A stretch of DNA of 64,000 nucleotides from an uncultured Poribacteria bacterium (GTDB lineage: Bacteria; Poribacteria; WGA-4E; WGA-3G): contig OY282383.1 of assembly GCA_958295855.1 (NCBI GenBank), forward strand, positions 2,026,481 to 2,090,480, given 5' to 3'. Positions 8,665-18,759 of the stretch are shown here, piece by piece. Numbering within the stretch: position 1 is the first letter of the stretch; every line of letters begins with the position of its first letter. A program made the translations under genes and the position numbers. A model generated the notes under the pieces. It had not been told where the DNA came from. It worked only from the letters and a program-made list of their open reading frames with translations, and made no database searches.

Positions 8665-9273
8665 ATGAAGAATTTCTTGAAGAAGCTCACCGGCACGGAA
8701 GCACCGCTGCTTGAAGTCACAACAGCCGCACAAGAGAAAATTCACGCAGTCATACAGACCGAAGAGGTTGAAGTCGAAGGCCTACGCATCGGCATCCAAG
8801 GGAGGACCGCTACTGCATTCCAATATAGCCTCGGCTTAGCTACGGAAGCGGAAGCCGATGACATCGTTGTGGAATGCGATAATTTTAAGGTCCTCGTCGA
8901 TGCCGACAGCGCAGCTGACCTCAGCGGGGCTGTCATCGACTATGTCGACGACCTGAACTCAAGTGGGTTTAAGATTGAGAACCCGAACACGCCGACATGG
9001 GATAATCCCAAGGCACAGAAGATTCAGGAACTCATTGATGAACGGATTAATCCGGCCGTCGCCGCACACGGTGGGCAGATAGAACTCCTCAACGTTGGAG
9101 ACGATGCTGTCTACATTCACATGGGGGGCGGCTGCCAAGGCTGCGGCATGGCGAATGCCACCCTTAAACATGGCATCGAAGCCATGATTCAAGAGGCGTT
9201 CCCAGAAATTAAGCATGTGATTGATACTACCGATCACGCTGCTGGAGATAATCCATACTATTCACCAACGTAA
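8665..9273 (+). CDS. nfuA: Fe-S cluster carrier NfuA
   Basis: The 202-residue protein has the NfuA layout: an N-terminal A-type (HesB/IscA-like) domain at about 15-105 that lacks the three ligand cysteines, and a C-terminal Nfu domain (about 115-185) with the cluster-binding GGGCQGCGM, Cys157 and Cys160. NfuA bridges a 4Fe-4S cluster across a dimer and delivers it to client enzymes, notably under oxidative stress. AAGGAAAACGACT precedes the ATG. It lies 18 bp after the sigma factor gene and before a strong terminator, so the two genes share one transcript. Confidence 0.92.
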   Translation: MKNFLKKLTGTEAPLLEVTTAAQEKIHAVIQTEEVEVEGLRIGIQGRTATAFQYSLGLATEAEADDIVVECDNFKVLVDADSAADLSGAVIDYVDDLNSSGFKIENPNTPTWDNPKAQKIQELIDERINPAVAAHGGQIELLNVGDDAVYIHMGGGCQGCGMANATLKHGIEAMIQEAFPEIKHVIDTTDHAAGDNPYYSPT

Positions 9274-9283
9274 AGGATAACGC

Positions 9284-9320
9284 AAACGGGCGGATGTCAA
9301 CATCCGCCCGTTTCTGTTTC
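9284..9320 (+). terminator. Rho-independent terminator after nfuA
   Basis: AAACGGGCGGATG (9284-9296) and CATCCGCCCGTTT (9301-9313) form a perfect 13-bp stem with a 4-nt loop, followed by the T-rich CTGTTTC. It ends the sigma factor/nfuA operon. Confidence 0.88.
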
Positions 9321-9466
9321 TATTCTTGAGAATCCGCATAAATATCTCACACGACAGGCTACCGAAAAGGCCTCGGGCCTCTTCGTATGGATAGCCCTTT
9401 GCCTTTCCGCGTTCAACCTAACCTACAAGGACTCCGTGGAAGACAGGCACAGATGGCACGCCGCCC

Positions 9467-10435
9467 TTACAATTCAATGTACGCGCCCACGTTGTTTGCT
9501 TGCGTAATAAAACAGGAACCGCCGTTTGGAAGCGTTTTCAGGAATGCTTCCGCTTTTCGCTTCAATTCATCAACGTCCCGACTTACCGCGCAAATTGCCG
9601 GTCCCCAGCTACTAACACCCGCCCCTAATGCTTCATTGTGCTGTAGAAAGTCAAGCGTCAGTTGCAATTCAGCACCTTGTGCCTCAATCTCTACCTTCTT
9701 CCACCCAAACGTCTGAATCTGATTGAGTGCCTTGCCGAAATTGTGCATATCGTCTTCAAGGAGCGCCGGTAGTATTTGGAGGAGGAGGAGGTGTGAGAGT
9801 TTCGGTGCAACGGATTCCGGTTGTGGGCAAAGCGTCCGGAACAGTTCTAACTCCGCTTCGCCGTAAATCCGGGAGCAATTGGGTATGACAATCAGCAGGG
9901 ACCACGCGGGAAACGGGTATCGCAGCAAAATTGGAGGTGGCGGGATATCGCCTACGGCAGAAGAAGGCAGAAATGAGGCTTTCTGCTCAGGGAAACGATG
10001 CCCTCCATCTACGATGAAGCCGCCTGTATCAAACGCTGCAACACCAATCCCTGAAGTGCCGCCGCGCCCAACTGCCCGCGCCAGTTCCTCCACACTTAAC
10101 CCGAGTTCATACAGTACATTCACTGCCTGCGCAATGCCGAGCGAGAGCTGCGTCCCGGATCCAAACCCGCAGTGCATAGGAATTTCAGCAGCGAATGTTA
10201 ACTGGATGCCCGGAAACGGATAGGTAGCTTGGAGGCGCGCGAGAATAGCACATGCGCGCTCGTAATAGACTGAGGATGCCACATGGATGCCAGTCGCTCG
10301 CTCAGCGATGATTTGGAAATTGGGTTCATCAATTGCCAAACCGAGCCCGCCATCAATCCGTCCTAATATGCCGTTCAGGTCAAGCAAGGCAAAATGTAGC
10401 CGGGCAGGTGTAGTAATTCTGATTTCATCAAACAT
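9467..10435 (-). CDS. Beta-ribofuranosylaminobenzene 5'-phosphate synthase homologue (GHMP fold)
   Basis: The 322-residue protein starts MFDEIRITTPARLHFALLDL, like beta-RFAP synthases, and carries the GHMP-type loop PMHCGFGSGTQL at 86-97 and GRGGTSGIGVAAFDTGG further on. Beta-RFAP synthase (MptG) condenses phosphoribosyl pyrophosphate with a hydroxy- or aminobenzoate and releases CO2 and pyrophosphate, the first committed step of (tetrahydro)methanopterin synthesis. Bacterial copies occur in methylotrophs and Planctomycetes with H4MPT-dependent C1 metabolism. No other C1 gene flanks it, but a DUF98 chorismate-lyase-like gene lies at 41968-42570. Family placement is good; a role in a different GHMP reaction cannot be excluded. 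Confidence 0.82.
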   Translation of the reverse strand: MFDEIRITTPARLHFALLDLNGILGRIDGGLGLAIDEPNFQIIAERATGIHVASSVYYERACAILARLQATYPFPGIQLTFAAEIPMHCGFGSGTQLSLGIAQAVNVLYELGLSVEELARAVGRGGTSGIGVAAFDTGGFIVDGGHRFPEQKASFLPSSAVGDIPPPPILLRYPFPAWSLLIVIPNCSRIYGEAELELFRTLCPQPESVAPKLSHLLLLQILPALLEDDMHNFGKALNQIQTFGWKKVEIEAQGAELQLTLDFLQHNEALGAGVSSWGPAICAVSRDVDELKRKAEAFLKTLPNGGSCFITQANNVGAYIEL

Positions 10436-10538
10436 GCGAAACGTTGCTTAGTACGCGTGCCTATCAATAACGAGCACAACAAGGACAAAAAGGCACACTG
10501 TTTTCAGGACGACTTCGCTCCGATTCCCCAGAAGTTTG

Positions 10539-11228
10539 CTACTCATGTCCATTCCGCCTGACATCGCGCTCGATCAAACCGTCACGAATGTGTAGCACCC
10601 GTTTGGCATGTTCAGCCACTTCGGGTTCGTGTGTAACCATGATGATAGTATTCCCTTCATCGTTAAGCCGGTTGAAAATTGCCATAATTTCGGCACCAGA
10701 GCGCGTATCTAAGTTCCCTGTGGGTTCATCTGCAAAGATCATAGAGGGCTTATTTACCAAGGCTCGCGCAATAGCAACCCGCTGAATCTGTCCACCGGAC
10801 AGCTCCGTCGATTTGTGATCGACCCGGTCCGCTAATCCTACGGCTTCCAACGATTCAAATGCCCGCTGCTTCCGCGCTTTTCTGCCTAAGCCGGCGTAGA
10901 TGAGCGGTAGCTCAACGTTGTGGAGCGCGCTCGTTCTCGGCAGAAGGTTAAATGACTGAAACACAAAGCCGATCTTCTTATTGCGGATGTCTGCCAGACG
11001 GTTATCCGACAGCTTGCCGACTTCCTCATCTTCTAGGAAGTACTCGCCCGCTGTTGGCGTTGCGAGGCACCCTAGAATATCCATCATCGTTGACTTACCT
11101 GAGCCGGAGGGGCCCATGATTGCGATGAATTCACCCGATGTCACGTTAAAGGTGACACCTCGCAGTGCATGCACTTGCACATCGCCCATTTCGTAAACTT
11201 TAGTTAAGTTTCTGACATCTATTAACAT
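10539..11228 (-). CDS. ABC transporter ATPase, MacB/LolD type
   Basis: The 229-residue protein has Walker [10 protein letters not shown] at 39-47, Q-loop QSFNLLPR, signature [15 protein letters not shown] at 143-157, Walker B MIFADEPT at 163-170 and the H-loop VTHEPE. Length and motifs match ATPases of MacB/LolCDE-type mechanotransmission transporters. It is the third gene of a TolC-MFP-ATPase run (gap of 68 bp from the MFP gene), but no permease gene follows. A matching FtsX/MacB-type permease lies at 23408-24619 with a second MFP gene. Confidence 0.92.
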   Translation of the reverse strand: MLIDVRNLTKVYEMGDVQVHALRGVTFNVTSGEFIAIMGPSGSGKSTMMDILGCLATPTAGEYFLEDEEVGKLSDNRLADIRNKKIGFVFQSFNLLPRTSALHNVELPLIYAGLGRKARKQRAFESLEAVGLADRVDHKSTELSGGQIQRVAIARALVNKPSMIFADEPTGNLDTRSGAEIMAIFNRLNDEGNTIIMVTHEPEVAEHAKRVLHIRDGLIERDVRRNGHE

Positions 11229-11296
11229 TGTACAACTCCTCTTTGCATAGGGGCAGATGGATGATGGAATCCCCCCTTGCCAATTACACTCGTTCT

Positions 11297-13279
11297 TTAA
11301 AAGTCTTCATCAACCTCTTGTCCTGTGCCCTTTGTTAATTCCATCATAGAAGGTACAAAGACCCGGTCGCCTTCCTTCAGCCCTCCTGTGATTTGAAAGT
11401 GCGTGTTGTTAAGTTGCCCGACTTCGATGCGTGTTTTAACACCCCTTTCCGCACTTTTCTCCTTTTTCTGTGGCTCACTTGTATCGAGCCGGACAAAGAA
11501 CTCCCGCTTACTATCAATTTCCGCTTCTATGCCTGTGAGTTGCTTGTTGTCAGAGATAACGATGCCAATCTCTGTTGGGCCAGTTCGCAAGCCTTCCTGT
11601 GTCCCTTCAAGCAAAATTTCAAGATTGCCTCGAGGCCGGTCGGTTAAAACCTGTCCAACCCTTCCACTAAATTCCTTTCCGATGAGGTTCCGAATTTTCA
11701 GTTTCTGCCCCTGCTGAAATTGGCCGATTTCATCCGAACCGAGGCTCGCTTTGACAGTGACAACCTTTGGATTTAGCACGGCTGCGATGGGAAGTTGAAG
11801 AATATCGGACTCTTCAAACACAATAATGTCCACGTCCGCAGACATCCCGGGCCGCAGTTCCGGCGGTGAACCGACGACCTCCACATCTACCTCAAAAGTA
11901 ATCACCGCATTTGGATTTTGACTCTGTTGTCCTCGCTGTTGCGTGGCACTAGGTGACATCTCGCTAACCCTGCCTTCAAAAACCCGGTCGGGATAGCTAT
12001 CCACGCTGATTTCAGCGCGTTGCCCCACCGCTATTTTGCCAATCTCAACCTGGTTAATCTGGGTTCTGACAATCATTTGTGAAAGGTCTGCAATGCGCAT
12101 AATCGCTTCCCCGCGGGAGAATGCGGAGCGTCCTGACGTGATAATTTCCCCCTCTTCTACAATGAGGTGCGTGATTGTGCCGGACATGGGTGCCTTGACA
12201 GTTGTCCATTCTAGCCGCTCTTGCTGAGACTTGAGTTGGCTTTCTGCTTGGAGAAGACTTGCTGCCGCACTAGCCTTCGCATGTCTCGTTAATTCTTTCG
12301 CTTCTTCGGTTGTCTGTTCTAATTCTTGGAGCCGGGTATTGGTGTTCTCCAACTCTGTCACCAGCTGCTTTCTCTGTGCGTTTTCCGACTCTTTCAGCGT
12401 CTCAACGTTCCGTTTACGGAGTTCAAGGGTTGCTTCTCGACTCCGAATGGCTTCCTCCATCGCCTTGATGTTTTCGTCTTGGGATTTAATTGTCTCCTGT
12501 TGCGATTCAACCTCTTTCTGCGCAGTCTCATATTGCGATGTAGTCACAACGAGTTGCTTTCGAGATTCTTCTAAGGTCTGCTTTGAAACCAATTTCTTAT
12601 CAAACAATTCCTTGTTCCGGTTGTACTCGGACTCGGTTGTTTCAAGCGTTATCTTCGCGGATTCAACATTTACGTTTGCGCGTTCGAGCGTTAGTTTTGC
12701 TTGCGCTAACGAGATTTCTGCCTGCTTCATCCCGATCTTATCTTGGTTCAGTGAGTTCTGTGTTGTCGCTACCAGTGTTGTCGCTTCCGTAATCCGTTGC
12801 TGTGTGGTGGCAATAAAGGAATCTAAAGTCACTTCCGCCATAGAGACAGAATTTTGCGACTGAGCGAGGCCGCTCTCCTGCTGTTTCTCAGTGATCTGAA
12901 TTTGGAGTTCTGCCTGCTGGAGCTGCGCTTTTCGGGCATCGCGGTTGGCTTCGGCCTGCTTCCTTTGTTCTAAAATTTGCTTCTCATCAATTTGGAGAAG
13001 TGGCTGCCCCATTTCAACAACTTCGCCTTCTTTAACGAAAATCTCTAGGATCTCGCCCTCTACGTTTGAACGAACATCCACCTCAATGAAGGAGCGTAGG
13101 GTGCCGGATTCACGTACTCGGACGATAAATCCGCCGCGCCGCACAACCTCTTGCTTGGGCTCGCCATTCTTCTTCTGTTGTCCAAAGTTTAAGTTAACTC
13201 GCGTTGCACCGATTGCCGCAACGCTAATAACAACAAGGGCGATGGCCCCAATGATAATCCACTTTTTGCGATTTTTCAT
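11297..13279 (-). CDS. Periplasmic adaptor (membrane fusion) protein of a tripartite efflux system
   Basis: The 660-residue protein has an N-terminal membrane helix (about 8-26), a lipoyl/barrel half ([20 protein letters not shown] onward), a very long coiled-coil hairpin rich in Glu, Gln and Ala (about 95-355), then the second lipoyl half ([20 protein letters not shown]), a beta-barrel and a C-terminal domain. This is the HlyD/MacA layout with a longer hairpin than usual. It would bridge an inner-membrane ABC transporter to a TolC channel. Its neighbours are TolC upstream (2-bp spacing) and the ATPase downstream, so the three are one operon. Confidence 0.88.
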   Translation of the reverse strand: MKNRKKWIIIGAIALVVISVAAIGATRVNLNFGQQKKNGEPKQEVVRRGGFIVRVRESGTLRSFIEVDVRSNVEGEILEIFVKEGEVVEMGQPLLQIDEKQILEQRKQAEANRDARKAQLQQAELQIQITEKQQESGLAQSQNSVSMAEVTLDSFIATTQQRITEATTLVATTQNSLNQDKIGMKQAEISLAQAKLTLERANVNVESAKITLETTESEYNRNKELFDKKLVSKQTLEESRKQLVVTTSQYETAQKEVESQQETIKSQDENIKAMEEAIRSREATLELRKRNVETLKESENAQRKQLVTELENTNTRLQELEQTTEEAKELTRHAKASAAASLLQAESQLKSQQERLEWTTVKAPMSGTITHLIVEEGEIITSGRSAFSRGEAIMRIADLSQMIVRTQINQVEIGKIAVGQRAEISVDSYPDRVFEGRVSEMSPSATQQRGQQSQNPNAVITFEVDVEVVGSPPELRPGMSADVDIIVFEESDILQLPIAAVLNPKVVTVKASLGSDEIGQFQQGQKLKIRNLIGKEFSGRVGQVLTDRPRGNLEILLEGTQEGLRTGPTEIGIVISDNKQLTGIEAEIDSKREFFVRLDTSEPQKKEKSAERGVKTRIEVGQLNNTHFQITGGLKEGDRVFVPSMMELTKGTGQEVDEDF

Positions 13280-13281
13280 AA

Positions 13282-14616
13282 CTACTGTAACACTCCCATT
13301 GCATCTTGTAAGCGGGTTTGCGCGATTTTGTAATCGTAGAACGCATTCACCTGATTTGTCAAAACTCGCGCATACTCTGTTTGTGCGTTAAGTAGTTCAA
13401 GCAGGATAGCCTTGTCAACTTCAAAGCGCCCCTGAATTACATCTAAACTCAGTTGTGCATTGGTTACCTGCGTTTTGGAGATATCAACGGTAGCTTCGTT
13501 CCGTTTCAAAGTCAGATAGGCTTGCCGCACATCTAACGCAACGGAACGTTCCAAGTCGCTGGCATCTTCCCGCCTTTGCTCTAGCTGCATATTCAGCTCC
13601 TTAACACGATTTCCCAAAATACCGCCATCAAAAAGGGTAAAATTAAGCGAGATACCTGCACTCCAACTTCGGAAGTCGGAGAAATTTTCACGCTCGCGTA
13701 GGTAATTATCAAGGTTCACGTTGTAGTCCACATCCGCGTTCAACCGGGGCCAACGTTGCAATTTGGCGAGTGTGAGTGTCCATTCCTGTTGCTTCAGCTG
13801 TGCTTGAATCTCTTGAAATTCTGGGCGATTGTTAAGTGCTATCTGGATAGCTTCCTCAATCGACATCTCGATTCGCTCAATCGTCCCCCGTTGCTGATAC
13901 AACTGATACGCCTCATCCTCCGCGACGGTAATTAACACGCCCGGGTCTAATCCGACGAGCCGTGGTAACCCGGCTTGTGCAATTTGAAGTGAATTTTGGT
14001 TGTTCAGCAGATTTAATCTTTGATTTGCCTCTTGCACCTCCGCAGTTGCCACATCTGCCGGGATGAGCGAACCTGCCTCTACGAAATCCTTAGTCCGTTG
14101 GGTGTTTTCCTGCGCCCTTGCCAAATTTTGTTCACTCACTTTGACTAGGGCCTGATATTGGAGGACATCATAGTAGGCTTGGTTGATTTGCAAAATTAAG
14201 CTCTGTTTAATCCCCTCATTGCGGCTCAGGGTAGCATTTAGCGATTCTTTTGCCTGTGCGAAACTCCCCTCACGCTGCCCGTTGTCCCAAATTGTATATT
14301 GCCCTGTTAACCCCAAATCGTAGTTTTCTGGTTCAAAGCCGAAGTCAACCCGGTCGGAAAAATCGTAGCGACCCGATGAAAAAATTCTCGGAAAATACCC
14401 TGCTCGGGCACTCTTTATCCGAAGTTCCTGTATCGCGAGATTCAACCTCGCATTTCTCATATTTGTTGACCTCTCCAACCCTATTTGGATACATTGTTCA
14501 AGCGTCAAAGGTTGCGACAGGTCAACTTCGCCGGTCGGCTCTTGTGCTGTTACACAAAGAACCGCTACAAACTGAACAATGAGGATAAAAGCGAACCTAA
14601 TTTTCCATTGAATCAT
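13282..14616 (-). CDS. TolC-family outer membrane efflux channel
   Basis: From the ATG at 14616 (AAGGAG, 6-nt spacing) the protein has 444 residues: a signal peptide (WKIRFAFILIVQFVAVLCVT, cleaved near TAQ-EP) and two OEP repeats. Each repeat begins with the family pattern 'TLEQCIQIGLE' / 'SIEEAIQIALNNRPEF' and continues as long coiled-coil helices. TolC proteins form trimeric channels through the outer membrane and periplasm. An upstream ATG at 14688 would add 24 residues ahead of a good signal peptide and lacks a ribosome site. It heads the TolC-MFP-ATPase operon. Confidence 0.9.
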   Translation of the reverse strand: MIQWKIRFAFILIVQFVAVLCVTAQEPTGEVDLSQPLTLEQCIQIGLERSTNMRNARLNLAIQELRIKSARAGYFPRIFSSGRYDFSDRVDFGFEPENYDLGLTGQYTIWDNGQREGSFAQAKESLNATLSRNEGIKQSLILQINQAYYDVLQYQALVKVSEQNLARAQENTQRTKDFVEAGSLIPADVATAEVQEANQRLNLLNNQNSLQIAQAGLPRLVGLDPGVLITVAEDEAYQLYQQRGTIERIEMSIEEAIQIALNNRPEFQEIQAQLKQQEWTLTLAKLQRWPRLNADVDYNVNLDNYLRERENFSDFRSWSAGISLNFTLFDGGILGNRVKELNMQLEQRREDASDLERSVALDVRQAYLTLKRNEATVDISKTQVTNAQLSLDVIQGRFEVDKAILLELLNAQTEYARVLTNQVNAFYDYKIAQTRLQDAMGVLQ

Positions 14617-14796
14617 TAGCATCTCCTTGGAAACTGTGTTGTTATTGTGGTAGTGTGAATTGGGCACCGCTTTGTGGGACTTATACATATCTGATCAAAC
14701 CTGCTCAAATCTTACAGGCGACCGTCAGTTGCCACACTTCCTGCTTCATCTGCCATCGCTTACCAGCGTAGGGCTTACATAGCATCCACAGGCGTT

Positions 14797-15255
14797 TTAC
14801 GTCTCCCCCGAGCTGGGGGCGACGTGTCGTAACAATTGTTCGTGTAGTCTCAGATGCTGGAGTGAGACGTTGTTGGCTATGGGTCTCACGTCGGTCTTAT
14901 CGCCACCTCCACCGTCGGCGCTGCATTCGCATTGCCAACTCTTAATCCGCAGGTGGTATTCGCCCTGCTTTGCAGGGTAAATACCTTTTTCACGGGGGGT
15001 AGGACTGTTCAGCGTGCCACTTCGCATCGTGCAGCAGGAAACGCTACTCACGCTCCATTCACCATCCTCTGTCTCTATCAGATGAAGACTGCATCCAGAG
15101 TTTGATTGAGATACGATTCTGACTACTATTGTATCATAGATGCGGTAAATAAACAACGAAAATATCCCGCACCTTGGGGCAATGATAGATTTGATTAGAT
15201 TTGTCAAGGAATGACCAGATTTTACGCCACTGCAACTTACCCTATTAATTTTCAA
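14797..15255 (-). pseudogene. Unidentified reading frame, perhaps a degraded IS605-type tnpB 3' end
   Basis: The 860-bp gap between the TolC gene and the PEGA gene holds one 152-codon minus-strand frame. Its C-terminal part (CSADGGGGDKTDVRPIANN and what follows) loosely recalls the region after the zinc finger of IS200/IS605 TnpB proteins, but I see no RuvC motif or intact CxxC pair and the rest reads as non-coding. The frame contains a hairpin repeat at 14955-14985 and a GC-rich hairpin CGTCTCCCCCGAGCTGGGGGCGACG at about 14800-14824. Treat it as possible transposon debris, not a gene. Confidence 0.2.
14955..14985. repeat. Covarying hairpin repeat, copy 1 (CCCTGC-TTT-GCAGGG)
   Basis: GGTATT (14955-14960), CCCTGC (14963-14968), TTT loop, GCAGGG (14972-14977) and AATACC (14980-14985) form a nested inverted repeat. 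Five further copies with the same outer or inner design lie at 50240, 50296, 51390, 51418 and 59047. Confidence 0.75.
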
Positions 15256-15372
15256 TGATGTCTACGCGAACAGTTCTGTGAAATTATTGCGAGACAACCC
15301 CTTTTAGTTATTTTGACGCAGTTTCACGAGAAAAGTTTAGAATTCTTAATGTCTGAACTGACGATTTTCTTC

Positions 15373-15401
15373 TTGCAACCGTTCAGGATTTTTGTTAAAC
15401 T
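15373..15401 (+). promoter_or_regulatory. Possible promoter of the PEGA protein gene
   Basis: TTGCAA at 15373-15378 and TAAACT at 15396-15401 are 17 bp apart, about 75 bp before the ATG at 15477. The -10 match is weak. Confidence 0.4.
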
Positions 15402-15476
15402 AATTAAACAGCATTAAACCGAATATGCCTATTAAGGGAAAACGACTGTATTTGCTTGCCTCAGGAATTTAGAAAT

Positions 15477-17111
15477 ATGCCAAAGCTGAACATCATTCTC
15501 ACAACCATTGTTTTCTTAGCCTCATATCTAGTTGTGCCAATAGCCCCAGCTATCCTGGTCGATTCCGGAACCCACTGGCTCATTGTGGATGCTACGCCGG
15601 AGGCACGCGCCCACGAACTGCTGAATGCCCTGACCGAACTCCTCGTTGCACGCGGAAAAGTTCCGGCAGAGCAGCTCCACCGTATTGAAGGAGCAAGTGC
15701 GACAGGCGCGGAAATCCACGCCAGGCTACAAGAAATCGGGAATAAGCCGCAAGAACAGGAAACCCTTATCTTTCTATACCACGGAATGGTTACCAAACCG
15801 AGAGGCATGAACGCCATGCATCTGCTGGTACAAGGGGATGAACTGAAGGTTGAAGATCTCACCCTGAATCAGTGGTTTAAAGCGGCAGGAAGAAATCGGA
15901 CGGTTGTTATCATTGATGGTTACACCAACGACACAAATCTGAGTGCCTACTTCGCCAATCGCGAGACACTTGGTACCGCCGCGCTAAATGTGATTCAATC
16001 CGCAGAAACAGCAACCGCTACAGGCGAGGATGCGCTTCTTCAGCAGCTCCAGAACGTGCTCTCCGTAGACACAACCGATGTAAACGATGACCGGCACCTC
16101 AGTATCATTGAAACTTATGAATTGTTGCGAGAAAATCCTAATTTTGCGGCAGGGATTCTTGCACCAACAGGTAATGTCGAAGAGGCACTGCTTAAACTCA
16201 GCCCCGCGCTCAAGATTACCACGTTTCCTGAAGGAGCACTCATCTTACTCAACGGCGTAGAAATCGGGAGTACCCCCAAACTCATCACGGAGAATCTCCA
16301 GCAAGGAGCCTCCACGGTTACGGTGAAGAAAGCGGGGTACCTCATTCCACCGCCTAAGACTGCCGAATTGAAATTAATTCTGGGTGAATCGGCCCACCTC
16401 GGTTGGGCACTTGAGCCTATCGCCGTTTATGGCACTGTCACGGGCATCCCCGGTGAAGCGGTTAGAGAGGCGACAGTTTGGATTGAAGGAACAGATTATC
16501 AGCAGGTTATAGGTGAAGAAGCAACCTACCGCTTCGACGAGTGGAAAGCCGAGAAGCTGCTGACACTCGGTAAAACCTACACGCTTAGTGTGAAACATGG
16601 AGAACTGAATTACGGCTCGGCAACTTTCACCTTTGATGGCTACACTGCAATAGAGCAACCTCTCTCCCTTGCCAAGAAGACGTGGTTTGAGATGGCGCAA
16701 ATTGAGTTTGAGCGCAACAACCACCAAGGGGCTGTTACCGCTTTCCAGAACGGAATTGAGCGCACCACAGATTTTCCACCGATGTCCCCAGAACTAACGA
16801 TCTTACTGCTCAGCTCCTTCGCCGATGCCATTAACAAGTTAGATGTTCAGGATGTCACCTATATAGTTGTCACTGCGAAGCTGGCAGAGCAACATGGGCA
16901 ACCTGCTCTCGCAAAAAGGTATTGGGAACAGGTTAAAGTGAAGGCACAAAAGGGAAGCCCTGCCTCGAAACTGGCGAGCCAGCGGTTGTGGCAACTCAAT
17001 CGCGGGCGTTATCTCATTAATATCGGGCTCGTTGTGCTGGTAGTAGTACTGCTAGTCTCCAGTGCGTGGACATTTTACAGGTACCGGAAATCAAAGCAAA
17101 CAGTTTCGTAG
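15477..17111 (+). CDS. Secreted/membrane protein with caspase-like and PEGA domains
   Basis: From the ATG at 15477 the protein has 544 residues: a signal peptide or anchor (about 4-25), a caspase/peptidase C14-like fold (about 30-230), a PEGA domain (about 238-290, FPEGALILLNGVEIGSTP), a carboxypeptidase-regulatory-like beta domain (about 310-395), a TPR-like helical part and a C-terminal membrane helix (INIGLVVLVVVLLVSSAWTF) followed by a basic tail. The caspase His motif is present (LYHG, His102), but the catalytic Cys strand reads VVIIDGYTN, with Gly148 where Asp-x-Cys is expected, so protease activity is unlikely. A TTG at 15456 is a weaker start. Function is unknown, perhaps an envelope scaffold. 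Confidence 0.7.
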   Translation: MPKLNIILTTIVFLASYLVVPIAPAILVDSGTHWLIVDATPEARAHELLNALTELLVARGKVPAEQLHRIEGASATGAEIHARLQEIGNKPQEQETLIFLYHGMVTKPRGMNAMHLLVQGDELKVEDLTLNQWFKAAGRNRTVVIIDGYTNDTNLSAYFANRETLGTAALNVIQSAETATATGEDALLQQLQNVLSVDTTDVNDDRHLSIIETYELLRENPNFAAGILAPTGNVEEALLKLSPALKITTFPEGALILLNGVEIGSTPKLITENLQQGASTVTVKKAGYLIPPPKTAELKLILGESAHLGWALEPIAVYGTVTGIPGEAVREATVWIEGTDYQQVIGEEATYRFDEWKAEKLLTLGKTYTLSVKHGELNYGSATFTFDGYTAIEQPLSLAKKTWFEMAQIEFERNNHQGAVTAFQNGIERTTDFPPMSPELTILLLSSFADAINKLDVQDVTYIVVTAKLAEQHGQPALAKRYWEQVKVKAQKGSPASKLASQRLWQLNRGRYLINIGLVVLVVVLLVSSAWTFYRYRKSKQTVS

Positions 17112-17208
17112 CAGTTTGTTTTTCCGCTGTACAGAGCATCGCTTGTATTCCAAGCCTAAAGACTTGAGTTTTACGGGCGGATTCGATAAAAACAAGGAGA
17201 ATGATTTT

Positions 17209-18543
17209 ATGACACGAACTCAAGCCAAATCTTTAGTCGAAGAGAGTGGAGTCGAGTTTTTCATCTGTTCTTTCGTGGAGATGAGCGGGGCACCGAAGGC
17301 GAAGGTCATCCCCGCGACTCACCTTGAATATATGGCAGAAGAGGGCGCAGGTTTCGGTGGCTTTGCCGCAGGCGAGATAGGGCAACTCCCGCACAACCCG
17401 GAGATGGTGAGCATGCCTGACTTTAATTCGCTCACAATCGTGCCCTGGCGGAAAAACATAGCGTGGGTAGCAGGTGATATGTATGTCGAAGGTGAAGCAT
17501 GGCACTATTGCCCAAGAACCATTCTGCGGCAGCAATTAGAAAAGGCCAAGGAGAAAGGTTACGTCTTCAACGTCGGAGTTGAGGCAGAATTCATGCTGTT
17601 GAAGCAGAATGCGGATGGACACTATGCTCCATGGGATACGCTCAACACTTTGGATAAGCCTGCCTACGACCTCAGAGCGTTGCACCGCAACCTTGATATG
17701 ATGACGACTCTGATTAAATACATGCAAGAATTGGGGTGGGAGCCATACGCGAACGACCACGAAGATGCCACTTGCCAGTTTGAGGCAAACTGGACATATT
17801 CCGACGCGCTCACGACAGCAGACCGGTACACCTTCTTCAAGTGGATGGTCAAAACGCTCGCTGAAGAGCAGGGGCTGATGGCAACGTTTATGCCCAAGCC
17901 GTTCGCCAACCTGACAGGCAACGGCGCACACTTCCACATGAGTCTCTGGGATGCGGAAAATCAGACTAACCTATTCCTTGATGAGAATAATGAAAACGGT
18001 TTGTCTCCGCTAGCTGACTGGTTTATAGGCGGCATCCTCAAACATGCCAAGGCGGTCACGGCGGTTACTAATCCACTCGTCAATAGTTACAAACGTTTAG
18101 TTCGTCGCGCGCCACGTTCCGGGGCATCCTGGGCACCGGTTTATGTCACCTACGGCGGGAACAATCGGACGCAGATGATTCGCGTTCCCGCGCCTGGACG
18201 CATTGAAAACCGTCTAGGAGACGGGGCAGCGAATCCTTACCTTGCGGCGACAGTCCTGCTTGCAGCCGGGCTGGATGGCATCGAAAATCAGATCGACCCT
18301 GGGGTACGAAACGATGACAACCTTTATGAGGTATCGGAAACTGAACTGCAGCGGCGGAGCATCGGTTTTCTACCCACGACGCTCAGCGAGGCCACAGACT
18401 ATCTCGAAAGGGACGAAGTCATCAAGAACGCACTCGGAACTGAGTATGCCGACTACTACATTCAGGTCAAACGTGAGGAATGGCGTAACTACCATTTGAG
18501 CATCAGCCAGTGGGAGACTGATAACTACTTGGGAGTCTATTGA
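17209..18543 (+). CDS. Glutamine synthetase family protein (GlnT/type III-like)
   Basis: From the ATG at 17209 (AAGGAG 9 nt upstream) the protein has 444 residues with the GS beta-grasp N domain and catalytic domain: the Glu-bearing VGVEAEFML, the QFEANW box, the ATP/ammonia region GNGAHFHMSLW, and RIENRLGDGAANPYLA, the Arg/Glu box. It joins glutamate and ammonia, or glutamate and an amine in the gamma-glutamylamide synthetases that share this subfamily. The usual adenylylation-Tyr loop is not obvious. It follows the PEGA gene on the same strand by about 100 bp and stands alone otherwise, so its substrate is not set by context. Confidence 0.85.
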   Translation: MTRTQAKSLVEESGVEFFICSFVEMSGAPKAKVIPATHLEYMAEEGAGFGGFAAGEIGQLPHNPEMVSMPDFNSLTIVPWRKNIAWVAGDMYVEGEAWHYCPRTILRQQLEKAKEKGYVFNVGVEAEFMLLKQNADGHYAPWDTLNTLDKPAYDLRALHRNLDMMTTLIKYMQELGWEPYANDHEDATCQFEANWTYSDALTTADRYTFFKWMVKTLAEEQGLMATFMPKPFANLTGNGAHFHMSLWDAENQTNLFLDENNENGLSPLADWFIGGILKHAKAVTAVTNPLVNSYKRLVRRAPRSGASWAPVYVTYGGNNRTQMIRVPAPGRIENRLGDGAANPYLAATVLLAAGLDGIENQIDPGVRNDDNLYEVSETELQRRSIGFLPTTLSEATDYLERDEVIKNALGTEYADYYIQVKREEWRNYHLSISQWETDNYLGVY

Positions 18544-18759
18544 CAAAAATTCACAGAAAAATGAGAATCCCTCCAGACACGCCACATCTGTGTCTGCGAT
18601 GGGTTTAGGAAAGCCTCGGCTTTCTTCGGCAGGTGCGGGCATTGCGGAGACCCGTTCAACCACGCCGAATTCCCGATGCACATTGGGCGTTGATTCCCGA
18701 CATCTGTCTTTTCCTAAATTGACACGTAACCCATCCTAAATTTAGTGCCGATATGTTTC

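Noticed and set aside
14797..15255. The 152-codon frame taken as a real gene.
   Set aside because: Composition is irregular, it contains dispersed hairpins and the similarity to TnpB tails is too weak, so it is listed only as possible debris.
18544..18759. The gap after the glutamine synthetase gene was examined for a tRNA or small RNA.
   Set aside because: Only a weak GAAAGC-GCTTTC hairpin is present; no cloverleaf or promoter pair was found.
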